Assembly (NCBI GenBank): GCA_028641055.1
Contig: CM054061.1
Location: 35,281,860 to 35,345,859 of the forward strand
Source: Alopecurus myosuroides
Taxonomy: Eukaryota; Streptophyta; Magnoliopsida; Poales; Poaceae
Direction of reading: 5' to 3'
DNA length: 64,000 nt
Shown: piece by piece, positions 1 to 9,485 of the stretch
Layout of the letters: every line of letters starts with the position of its first letter
How positions within the stretch are numbered: position 1 is the first letter of the stretch
Notes under the pieces: model-generated
What the model was told of the DNA's origin: nothing
What the model saw: the letters and a program-made list of their open reading frames with translations, nothing else
The model's database searches: none
Translations under genes and position numbers: made by a program

Positions 1-1
1 C

Positions 2-1411
2 CTCAACAATGACATGTACTCCAAAGGTGAAAAACTCCAAGGGGTGTATGCTTTCCTAGGAAAAGCATTGCAACAACAACAGCGGGGCCAAGAGCAATCA
101 GGGAAGTTGCATGACGACTCTGCCCTATGGAAGACAGCCACTTGCGCTGCTGGAGCACCTGGACCGGAAGAACCTGGAGATTCAGACAATTCAAAGAATA
201 AGAAAGCAGATCCAAGAAAAGACAAGAAAAATCCTAACAATAGGGATGAAGCGTCTAGAACCGGATCTCATCTCCCGAAAGGTGGACTCAAACCCCACGA
301 TCGGGAAGAAAAACACCGGAATAATGGCAAAGCAATGCCACCTCCGAGACACCCAACTGAAAAAGCTGGAATACATGATATACCTCACAGGCGTGAGAGA
401 TCTCGGACACCTCCCAAGGATAAAGAAAGGCACAGGAGTAGAACTCCGCCTCATCCAAAAGGGCGTGATCTCGGAAGAAATAGAAACGATCCCGGAAAAG
501 CGCGTACGTGCAACAATGGAAAAGAAAGGAGTAGATCCCCTTCTGTCCATTCAGCCGGTAGGTATTCCGCACACATGGATAGGGAGGAAAAGGATGATCT
601 ATACTTTGGACCTAAGTGTTTCACTAATAGGATCCGAAGGATAACCCTGCATTCTGGCTTTGCCAAGGTCGTTCCAACATACCAGAAATACACCGGCAGC
701 ACAAACCCGGATACCTGGCTCTCAGACTACTATACAGCCGTCCAGATTAACAATCGGACAGACCTGGAAGCTGAAAAATTTCTCCCCCTAATGTTACTGG
801 ATGGAGCCAGATATTGGATCAACGGATTGCCATCAAGAACTGTCGACAGCTGGGATGATATGGCTCGAGTATTCACTCAGCATTTCCGGGGAACTTATAA
901 ACGCCCGAACAGCATCAACAAGCTAAACCGTTGCACCCAGTTCGAGGATGAACCATACGTGGATTTCATCTCCAGATGGACTGCAATGAGGAATAGTTGT
1001 TCTGGAGTAACTGACGTACAAGAAATGCATGCTTTCGTCAATGGCCTAAAACCCGGACTTGTACCATTCATGCTTGGTTCCAAACAGCATAAAGATCTCG
1101 GATCTATGCTTACAACCGCCAATGAACACGCTGCAGCCGAAGACGACATCAGAGCAAGAGGAGGCAATATCGATGCACTAATACTAGCCAAGAAAAATCC
1201 TCGCCCTGAGAAAAAAGGAACTTCATATGCAACACCAAAACCTAAAGAGGTTAACATAGCCTTTGGAAGTGAAAAAGGGAACAGATGGAAAGGACGCAGT
1301 TCAGAACCAATCAACTACACTAAAGAAGAGTGGGAAAAGATTAAGTCGGAACCCTGCATCCACCATTCGCAATTCGGGAAACCCACCCATACGACGCACA
1401 ATGCCGGCTGA
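2..1411 (+). pseudogene. gag: Element 1 gag (5' partial)
   Basis: This frame encodes the Gag capsid protein of a Tat-lineage gypsy element. It is open back to the window edge, so the Met at 14 need not be the true start. The N-terminal ~190 residues are very basic, with Arg-Ser/Pro clusters (SRTPP, RSRTPP). Residues ~205-375 fit the plant retrotransposon gag domain (around TYQKYTGSTNPDTWLSDYYT, YWINGLP, FRGTYKRP, RWTAMRN). The C-terminal stretch CIHH...HTTHN looks like the CxxH...HTxxC knuckle of Tat Gags. The frame stops at 1409-1411 just before the expected last Cys, and the protein continues in another frame at ~1402-1420. I read this as a single-base frameshift, because element 2 has gag and protease in one frame. 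Confidence 0.8.
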
Positions 1412-2379
1412 ATAAGCACATGAAAGGCAGTGCAGGATCCGGAAATAAGGGGAAGAGTTCCAAAAGGAAATTTTCCAAGCAAAAGCCGGAAGCTGAGAAA
1501 GAAGACAGTGAATCGGACACTGACGAAAAAATCCAGGAACAACAGCGAAAAGGCGAACCCAAATTTCCGAGAGTTGATGGAGAATGTGCTCTAACTTTCC
1601 TGGCAACTCCATCAGCAAAGGTGGCAAAAAGAACGCTTCGAGAAATAAACGCGGTTGTTCCGGCAACCCCGAAATTCTTGAAGTATTCAAACACACCAAT
1701 CACCTGGGATCAGTCTGATCATCCCGGAAACATCCCTGAACCCGGCACACAAGCTCTTGTTGTAATCCCTATTGTCCACAACACTAGGCTAAGAAGAGTG
1801 CTGATGGACGGAGGATCCAGCATTAACATAATGTATCTGGATACGCTGAGGCATCTGAAAATCTCCGAGACCCAGCTCAATTACAGCAACATACGCTTCC
1901 ATGGCATTGTTCCTGGCAGGCAAGCAAGATCCCTAGGATAAATTTCCCTAGATGTTACTTTCGGAGAAAAATATCACTTCCGTCAGGAAAAAGTATCCTT
2001 CGAGGTGGTGCCTTTCGAAAGCGTGTATCACGCAATACTCGGACGTCCAGCTTTCGCCAAATTTATGGCAAGATCATGTTACATCTATAACAAGCTGAAG
2101 ATGCCAGGGCCGAAAGGAGGAGTAATCACCATAACTGGAGACTTCAAGCTGGCGAACGAGCTGGAAAAAGAAAACGCCCTTTGCGCTCAGAGAGTCATAG
2201 CAAAGGAAGAGATGAAGGAGATGACTAAGGAGGTATCGCCTACAGAAATGCCGGCAGGAAAAGAAACCCGGAAGCCAGGAGATAGCTTCAAGGCATCCGA
2301 GAATACAAGACAGGTAATCCTAGATCCCAAAGATCCGACAAAATTTGTCGTAGTAGGAACTGGGATGACCGACAAATAG
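1402..2379 (+). pseudogene. pro: Element 1 Gag C-terminus and aspartic protease
   Basis: This is the retropepsin-like protease that would cleave the polyprotein. The frame starts with a Lys/Glu-rich linker after the gag frameshift. The active-site region is LMDGGSSINIMY (near 1801-1835), with DGGSS in place of the usual DTGA; element 2 has DNGSS at the same place. A TAA at 1939-1941 breaks the frame. The downstream part (VYHAILGRPAFAKFMA, then PGPKGGVITITGD) stays in the same frame and aligns with YHALLGRPALSKFMA of element 2. The frame ends at a UAG (2377-2379, context AAA TAG GAA) that has an exact counterpart in element 2. Confidence 0.78.
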
Positions 2380-4047
2380 GAAGGAGAGGTCATCAAGTTC
2401 CTCCGTGAAAACTGGGATATTTTAGCCTGGTGTCCGGCAGACATGCCAGGCGTACCCAGAGAACTTTCTGAGCATCAACTTAAGGTGATTCCAGGCTCCA
2501 AACCCGTCAAACAAGGTCTCCATCGATTTGACGGAAGAAGACGGAAGGCTATTGGCAAGGAAATTATCCGGCTTTTAGCAGCAGATTTCTTCCAGGAAGT
2601 AATACACACTGAATGGTCTGCAAATCCGGTATTAGTACCGAAGGAAGACACTACTGCTCTTAGAATGTGTATAGATTACACCGGCTTGAACAAACTGTGT
2701 CCAAAAGATAGGTTCGTGTTACCGCGAATCGATCAAATAATAGATGCCACCGCAGGCTCTGAGCTTTTATGCTTTTTGGATGCCTATTCCGGGTATCACC
2801 AAATTCGCATGAAAAAGGAAGATCAAATTAAGACTTCATTTATAACCGCTTATGGGACGTACTATTACATAACCATGCCATTTGGCCTGAAGAACGCAGG
2901 TGCAACTTACCAGCGTTGCATGCAACGTTGCATGCATAGTAAGATTGGCAAAAATGTACATGTTTACGTGGACGATATTGCTGTCGTAACCAAGGAAAAG
3001 GATACACTCCTTGAGGATTTGCGAGAAACCTTCGAAAACTTGCGCACTTACAAGATGAAGTTAAATCCATCAAAGTGTGTATTCGGGGTTCCCTCAGGAA
3101 AACTTTTGGGTTTCATCGTTTCTCACAGAGGAATAGAAGTTAACCCAGAAAAGATCAAAGCTATCTTGAACATCTCCAAACCTACGTGTGTAAAAGATGT
3201 CCCAAGATTGACGAGTTCCGCCGCAGCCGTCAGCAGATTTATTAGTCGGCTGGGGGATAAAGCCTTACCACTCTACAAGTTGCTGAAAAAATCCGACAAA
3301 TTCGAGTGGACAGAAGAGACCGATGCAGCATTAACCCAGTTGAAGGAAACTTTGATGAAAGCTCCGATTTTGGCATCCCCAAAAGACGAAGAACCTATGC
3401 TATTGTACCTCACAGCTACAAACAGGGTTATCAGTGCAGTAATTGTTGTGGAACGGAAGAAAGATGAACAACGCATACCAGATCAACATTCTGTATATTA
3501 CATAAGTGAAGTTTTCTCCGAGTCCAAGCAAAGGTACCCACACTATAAAAAACTGGCATATGGCGTATTTTTCGCATCTAGAAAGTTGCGCCATTACTTC
3601 CAAGCACATTCCATAACAGTGGTATGTAAAGCACCACTAGGGGATACAATAAACAATGCGGAGGCAACTGGCCGAGTTGCCAAATGGGGTATCGAGCTAG
3701 CAGCCTTCGACGTTAAGTATCAGCCAAGGACGGCAATAAAATCTCAGGTTTTGGCAGATTTTGTCGCCGACTGGACGGAAGCAATGGAGAAAACACCAAT
3801 GCCGGAGTCCGAGTACTGGATCATGCACTTTGACGGATCCAAGATGAAGGAGGGCGCTAGAGCTGGCGTAGTTCTAAAATCCACTAAAGGAGACGCAATG
3901 GAGTACATATTACAAATACACTTCAACGCCAGCAATAATGTGGCAGAATACGAAGCTCTGCTTCATGGCTTGCATATTGCAAAAGAAATAGGAGTTAAGC
4001 GCATCCTGTGCTACGGCGACTTAGAAGAAAGACACTACTGCTCTTAG
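2380..4047 (+). pseudogene. pol: Element 1 reverse transcriptase plus RNase H, first copy of an internal duplication
   Basis: This is the RT that copies the element's RNA, in the same frame as the protease but after the UAG. Counting from the Met at 2443, it has the DmPGVPREL-type RT entry, MCIDYTGLNK (about 75-84), FLDAYSGYHQ (111-120), MPFGLKNAGATYQR (145-158) and the catalytic YVDD (175-178). It then has the connection region and the start of the RVT_3 RNase H (MHFDGSK). At 4020-4030 the sequence jumps from the RNase H motif CYGD back into RT, and a stop follows at 4045-4047. The catalytic motifs are intact but RNase H is cut off by the duplication junction. Confidence 0.82.
2639..4020 (+). 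repeat. Tandem duplication within pol, copy 1
   Basis: This ~1.38 kb segment runs from just before RT motif MCIDY to the RNase H motif CYGD. It matches 4024-5391 along its whole length, with scattered substitutions of a few percent by eye, so the duplication is not very recent. The shared start is visible as GACACTACTGCTCTTAGAAT at 2647 and 4030. Confidence 0.85.
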
Positions 4048-5218
4048 AATGTGTATAGATTACACATGCTTGAACAAATTGTGTCCGAAAGATAGGTTCG
4101 CGTTACCGCGAATCGATCAAATAATAGATGCCACTGCATGCTCTGAGCTTTTATGCTTTTTGGATGCATACTCCGGGTACCACCAAATACGCATGAAAAA
4201 GGAAGATCAAATCAAGACTTCTTTCATAACCCCATATGGGAGGTACTATTACGTAACCATGCCAAACGCAGGTGCAACCTACCAGCGTTGCATGCAACGT
4301 TGTTTGCATAGTCAGATTGGCAAAAACGTCCATGTTTACGTGGACGACATTGTTGTCGTAACCAAGGAAGAAGATACACTCCTTGAGGATTTGCGAGAAA
4401 CTTTCGAAAACTTGCGCACTTACAAGATGAAGTTAAATCGGTCTAAGTGTGTATTCGGGGTTCCCTCAGGAAAACTTCTGGGTTTCATCGTTTCTCACAG
4501 AGGAATAGAAGTTAACCCGGAAAAGATCAAAGCCATCTTGAACATATCGAAGCCTACGTGCGTAAAAGATGTCCAAAGATTGACGGGTTCCGCCGCTGCA
4601 GTCAGCAGATTTATTAGTCGGCTGGGGGATAAAGCCCTACCACTCTGCAAGTTGCTGAAGAAATCCAATAAATTTGAATGGACAGAAGAGGCCGATGCAG
4701 CGTTAACCCAATTAAAGCAAACTTTGCTGAATGCTCCGATTTTGGCATCCCCAAAAGACGAAGAACCCATGTTACTGTACCTTACGGCTACAAACCGGGT
4801 TATTAGTGCCGTAATTGTTGTGGAACGGAAGAAGGGTGAACAAAGCATACCAGATCAGCATCCGGTATATTACATAAGCGAAGTTTTCTCCGAATCCAAA
4901 CAAAGGTACCCGCATTATCAGAAACTGGCATATGGTGTATTTTTCGCATCTAGAAAACTGCGCCATTACTTCCAAGGGCATTCCATAACAGTGGTATGTA
5001 AAGCACCACTAGGGGATATAATAAACAATGCGGAGGCAACTGGCCGGGTAGCCAAATGGGGTATCGAGCTAGCAGCCTTCGACATTAAGTACCAGCCAAG
5101 GACGGCAATAAATCCCAGGTTTTGGCAGACTTTGTCGCCGACTGGACGGAAGCAATGGAGAAAACACCAATGCCGGAGTCCGAGTACTGGATCATGCACT
5201 TTGACAGATCCAAGATGA
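4024..5218 (+). pseudogene. pol: Element 1 reverse transcriptase, second (duplicated) copy
   Basis: This second RT segment is homologous to the first copy at nearly every position and lies in a different frame from it. It has MCIDYTCLNK, FLDAYSGYHQ and a catalytic YVDDIVV, but 12 bp are missing at ~4263 relative to 2881-2892. The FGLK of the conserved MPFGLKNAG motif is therefore lost, which probably abolishes RT function. A one-base loss near 5112 (compare 3740) shifts the frame, and the true RNase H continues in the frame that starts at 5122. It is joined to the first copy with only a few filler bases. Confidence 0.82.
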
Positions 5219-5391
5219 AGGAGGGCGCGGGAGCTGGTGTAGTCTTAAAATCCCCTAAAGGCGATACAATGGAATACGTATTGCAAATACACTTCAATGC
5301 CAGTAATAACGTGGCAGAATACGAAGCTCTGCTTCATGGCTTGCATATTGCAAAGGAAATAGGAGTAAAGCACATCTTGTGCTATGGAGAC
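4024..5391 (+). repeat. Tandem duplication within pol, copy 2
   Basis: This is the partner of 2639-4020. It has a 12-bp in-frame deletion near 4263 and a 1-bp deletion near 5112. It ends at CTATGGAGAC, which corresponds to CTACGGCGAC at 4011-4020, after which the normal element sequence continues (TCGGATTTGG). Confidence 0.85.
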
Positions 5392-6663
5392 TCGGATTTG
5401 GTACAGCATCAGCTTAACCAAACCTGGGACGCAAAAAGCCCTATAATGGCCGAATACCGGAGAACGGTGGACGAGTTCGCCATTTGGTTTTTCAGATTCG
5501 AAGTACTCCACGTTAAAAGGGAGGAAAATTGGAACGCGGATGCGTTAGCCCGCATGGGGTCAGAAAGAGTAAAAATCCTACCACCAAGCGTATTCGTCCA
5601 ACATTTGTACGAGCCATCCATAAAAGGTGGAGATATTGATTATCCCCTGGCCTCCGAGTCAATTGAAGTTATGCTCGTCAACCCGGATTGGACAATCCCA
5701 TATTTAAACTTCTTAGTCAACCAGAAGTACCCGGAAGGAGCAGACGAAGTCTTGCAGAGACAAATCCAGCATCGATGCAAAGGATACACGGTAACTGATA
5801 ATTGCCTGTATAAACGTAGTACTTCCGGAATTTTTCTACGATGTATTTTGCCAGAGGAAGGACGAGAAATCCTGCAAGAAATCCATGCCGGAGATTGCGG
5901 ACATCATGCTCAATCAAAAAACATAGTCAAAAAAGCATTCCGTGCAGGGTTTTTCTGGCTAACAGCCAAGACAGATGTCGAGCACATAGTAAAGACATGT
6001 GCAGGGTGTCAATATTACACCAAGCAGACTAATATGCCGGCCCAAGCACTCAAAACTATCCTAATTACATGGCTGTTTGCGGTCTGGGGGCTAGATATGA
6101 TGGGACCATTCAAAACTGCGCGAGGCAGACTTACACATCTACTTGTAGCTGTGGACAAATATACCAAGTGGGTGGAGGCTAAACCCATCAAAAAGCTTGA
6201 CGGTGTAACGGCCAGAAATTTCATCATTGACATAGTCATGAGATACGGTGTTCGACACCGTATAATAACCGACAACGGGTCAAATTTCTCCATTGGAGAG
6301 TTGTCAAAATATTGCCGACAAACGAGAATTCGCCTAGATCTCGCATCTGTGGCACACCCGCAATCCAACGGACAGGTTGAGAGACTGAATAGCTCAATCC
6401 TGCAAGGAATACGCCCAAGACTCGAATCTCCTCTTCATAGAGAAGCTGGAGCATGGGTAGAAGAGCTACCTTCCATTCTTTGGAGTATTCGAACGACTCA
6501 AAACAGGTCAACTGGGCAAACCCCGTTTTTCCTAGTTTATGGTGCGGAAGCTATTCTTCCAACGGACATGATCCATGATAGCCCAAGAGTGCGGGATTTC
6601 GACGACTCGGATGCCGAAGAAGCACGACAGGATGCCGTCGATCTCTTAGAAGAGGAACGATAG
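5122..6663 (+). pseudogene. pol: Element 1 RNase H (RVT_3 type) and integrase
   Basis: This frame encodes a second RNase H and the integrase that inserts cDNA. Counting from 5122, RNase H acidic residues lie at D28 (MHFDRS), E68 (AEYEA), D90 (CYGDSDL) and D140 (NADAL). A linker follows. The integrase zinc-binding HHCC is H255/H261-262 and C293/C296 (HAGDCGHH, CAGC). The DDE triad is D325 (GLDMMGPF), D384 (ITDNGSNF) and E420 (NGQVERLN). The frame ends at a TAG (6661-6663) where element 2 reads on through EARELTLSRSAIYQQ, so the stop is a mutation. The Gly after the first RNase H Asp is Arg here (FDRS). Confidence 0.85.
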
Positions 6664-6984
6664 CTTGTGCTTCAAAGATCCGCCATTTACCAGCAAGGTT
6701 TACGACGCTACCATAGCAGGAAAATCAGGCATCGTTCTTTTAAAGAAGGTGACCTAGTGCTGAGATTGGTACAGCAAAGGCAGCACAAACTGGCCCAAGT
6801 ATGGGAAGGACCATTTGTCATTAGTAAAGCCATGAAGAATGGATCATATTATCTTGTCGACATTCGAGATACGGAAGACGATCCCGAGAAGCCGAATCGC
6901 AAAAGAAAGAGAAAGATAGATGTTGAGCTAGGAGAGACAAAGAGGCCCTGGAGTATCCAGCAGTTACGTCCCATCTATACTTAG
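6664..6984 (+). pseudogene. pol: Element 1 integrase C-terminal region
   Basis: This is the in-frame continuation of integrase after the TAG at 6661-6663. It contains SAIYQQGLRRYHSRK, FKEGDLVLRL and WEGPFVISKA, which match the same stretch at the C-terminus of the element 2 polyprotein (SAIYQQNLRRYHSRK, FREGDMVLRL, WEGPFIVSKA). A basic stretch (RKRKRK) precedes ETKRPW and the stop. There is no chromodomain, which agrees with a Tat rather than a chromovirus assignment. Confidence 0.8.
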
Positions 6985-7765
6985 TTCAATTTATATGTAA
7001 ACATCTTTGAGATCATGAAATAAAGTTTTCGGAATTATTATATCCATGTTTTTACAAGTTTATTATAGTACAAAACATGATTCCACCTTATCTATTTCCC
7101 AATGGTCTTACAAAATACTCAATGTTAACCCGAATTGTGCCTGCGTGCTCGGTGTTTAAAAACTGAATGATTTTCAGCCTACTAACGGCTAAAGGAAACT
7201 CGGATTGTGCCGGCGTGCCCAAGTTTCATTCAAAGAATTCCTTACTTTTCTCTAAGTATTATCGGATTGCTTATGTGTTGGGTCACTGGAGCTAGTTAGT
7301 AAAAATGCCCTTAGTATGATCCATGTTTCCGAGTTTAAACTGATTGGTTTTACCCAGTAATTCGGCATGACGACTCATAGTACTATTGAGCCATTTCAAA
7401 CACTAAGGACAGTTAAAACACATAAGTCAGAGAACTTAGAAGACAAAGGAATATTAAAACCCGGAAACCTTGCAAAGAATTTCATAATTAAAACTGCAAA
7501 AGGCGGAGTTCTTGTTTATATAAAAGGAATAGAAGCATTACAATAGGAATTACATTGTAAAAGTGCAGTAATGCTCCTATTGTCTACTTCCACCATCCAG
7601 GTTAAGGACAGCCCTTCAAGCATCCGAGTCTTCTTCGCTGCTGTCATTCTCGGGGACTTCGGGGATCTCCTCTTCCGGATAAGTGATGGAGATATTCACC
7701 ATGGAGGCGATCTTGGTGGCGTGACCTTTGATTTCATCAAAGATGGTGGTCCGCCGGGTCTCCGT
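6985..7765. other. Element 1 untranslated spacer between the convergent pol and antisense gene
   Basis: No coding potential is seen. An AATAAA lies at 7019-7024, 35 bp after the pol stop, and could serve as the sense polyadenylation signal. Two imperfect copies of a GGATTGTGCCGGCGTGC-like segment lie around 7130-7150 and 7200-7220. Confidence 0.55.
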
Positions 7766-9478
7766 TTATCCTTGAGGGATACCGGACGCCACGCGCCAAG
7801 ACTTGGCACCAGGGTAATACATACACATAAGGCCGAGAGCCATGCGTGCACCACCCCGTGCTGCGGAGCGTAAGGTGGACTCCTTGGACTCCGCCACCTT
7901 CAGGATAGCACTCGGAAGTTTCTCAACTTCCGAGAATTCCCCAGTCCTTGTGGGAAGGAACTTGTTGACCAGCTGCATTCCAGCAGCTCTGACAGCAGTC
8001 CACACCTTCCCAAAGGCTCGGATTCTTTCAATCCGAGTAAGATCTGGATTATCTCCTGTTTTTTCAGACAAAGCAGCCAAAAGGTTAAGTGAAAAAGCAG
8101 AGAAAGAAAGCAAGACATGGAAAAATTGGTAAATGAAATAAACTTACCGAGAATCTTGTCGATTTTGGAGCCTTCCTCCAGGCGCAGGTTTAGGGCATTC
8201 TCCAAGTCCTGGATAGTTGACTTGTCCTTTTCCGCCTGTTCGGAAGCCCTGGATTCAGCAATTCCAAGGGCCAGATTGCTGGCTTCCAGAACTTTTTTGG
8301 CCTTCATAAGGTCCTTATGAAGTTCCAAATTCTCCTGACGGAGACTGGCAGCATTACCGGCATATTCAGCTATTTCCTTGGCCTTAGCCAAAGCAGCTGG
8401 AAAGTAAGGACAAAACTCCGAGTTTAGACAAAACTGGGGAAAAGTACTTAGACAAAAAGCTGAATCAAAAACTTCAGAGGAAAAAGAATACTTGTTGTTT
8501 CCGACTGCTGCAGCTGAGACGATGCCAGCTCCGCCTCTTTCACATCAAGAATAGAAAGAAGATTTCTAACCTCTTTATTCTTGACGGAAAGTTTATTGAA
8601 AACTTCCATGTTAATGGATTCAGCGGTTTGCTGGAACACGACAAGGAAAAAAGTCACTAAAAAGCATCAAGGCGAAAAGTATACATTTTGCTTAATGCTT
8701 GGGGGCTAGAGTTAATACCTGGCTCATCCGCTGCAACCCTGCCAAGTTTTCATTGAACTCTTGTGCGTATTTCGCAAAAAGAATTCCGGCCGCGCTTAGG
8801 CCATCGTTGATGTTCTTGAAGTCCTTGTCAAAGGTGGGGATTTCCTCCTTGGTTGTTCGAGAAGAATCTCCCACCTCAGGAGCCGCCCTTTCCCTCGTGT
8901 CCGTGTTTGGCACAATGGGCTAGCTGGGCTCCAAAAAATCGGTGGTGGGGGCTGCAGCATGCTTTTCGGCCATCGTGGATGGCGTGTCCGGTGCGATGAC
9001 GGGAGAAGGTTGAGAGCCTCTGCTGGACACGACCTTGTGCCTCTTCAGCTTTTTTCGCTTTAGAGTAGAGGGAGGCAGGCTAAAAGCAAAAGAAAAAGGC
9101 GGAAAAAGTTAAAACTCCGAAGGCAAAAGAAAATTCCGGCAAAGGAAAATAACCCGGATGCTCTAACCTGGAGGTGGCGACGGGAACCCCGTCAAGATCA
9201 ATGATTTCCTCAGAGGAGGAGATCTTCTTGCGCTTTCGCCCACCTGGAAAGGTGGCGCCCAACGCCTCCAGTTCAGCTTCAGAAGCCAGCTCCGATTCGG
9301 GAAGGTCGGCAATCTGGCAAAAAGAAAAAAACAGAGTTAAAAGCAAAAAATCCGAGAAAACGTGAAAACGTTTAATCCCAAATGACGGAAAATAATACCT
9401 TGGGAGCTGGATTGTCAGCTGTATACATTGCCGACTCGCTTCATATTGGTCGCGGGATGCGACCAACTGGTTCACGCG
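7766..9478 (-). pseudogene. Element 1 antisense gene (aORF), downstream exons, decayed
   Basis: This is the 3' part of the antisense gene of element 1, separated from its first exon by the nested Del-like element. Coding blocks on - are divided by intron-like gaps with GT...AG edges. The first-exon remainder (VNQLVASRDQYEASRQ) lies at ~9410-9478. Later blocks are an acidic block (IADLPESELASEAELEALG) with Lys-rich RKRKK (~9170-9315), a block with FDKDFKNINDGLSAAG (~8715-8950), and heptad-rich coiled-coil blocks (~8500-8640 and ~8160-8395). The C-terminal block (~7766-8080) has ARGGARMALGLMCMYYPGA, which parallels ASGARAGADVMLLCIASWY of element 2. A TAG near 8921 breaks the frame. Function of this protein family is unknown. 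Confidence 0.68.
9474..9478. repeat. Target site duplication of the Del-like insertion (left)
   Basis: ACGCG here equals ACGCG at 22486-22490. Removing the insert and one copy leaves the element 1 antisense reading frame continuous across the site, which supports this exact TSD. Confidence 0.85.
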
Positions 9479-9485
9479 TGTGGCG

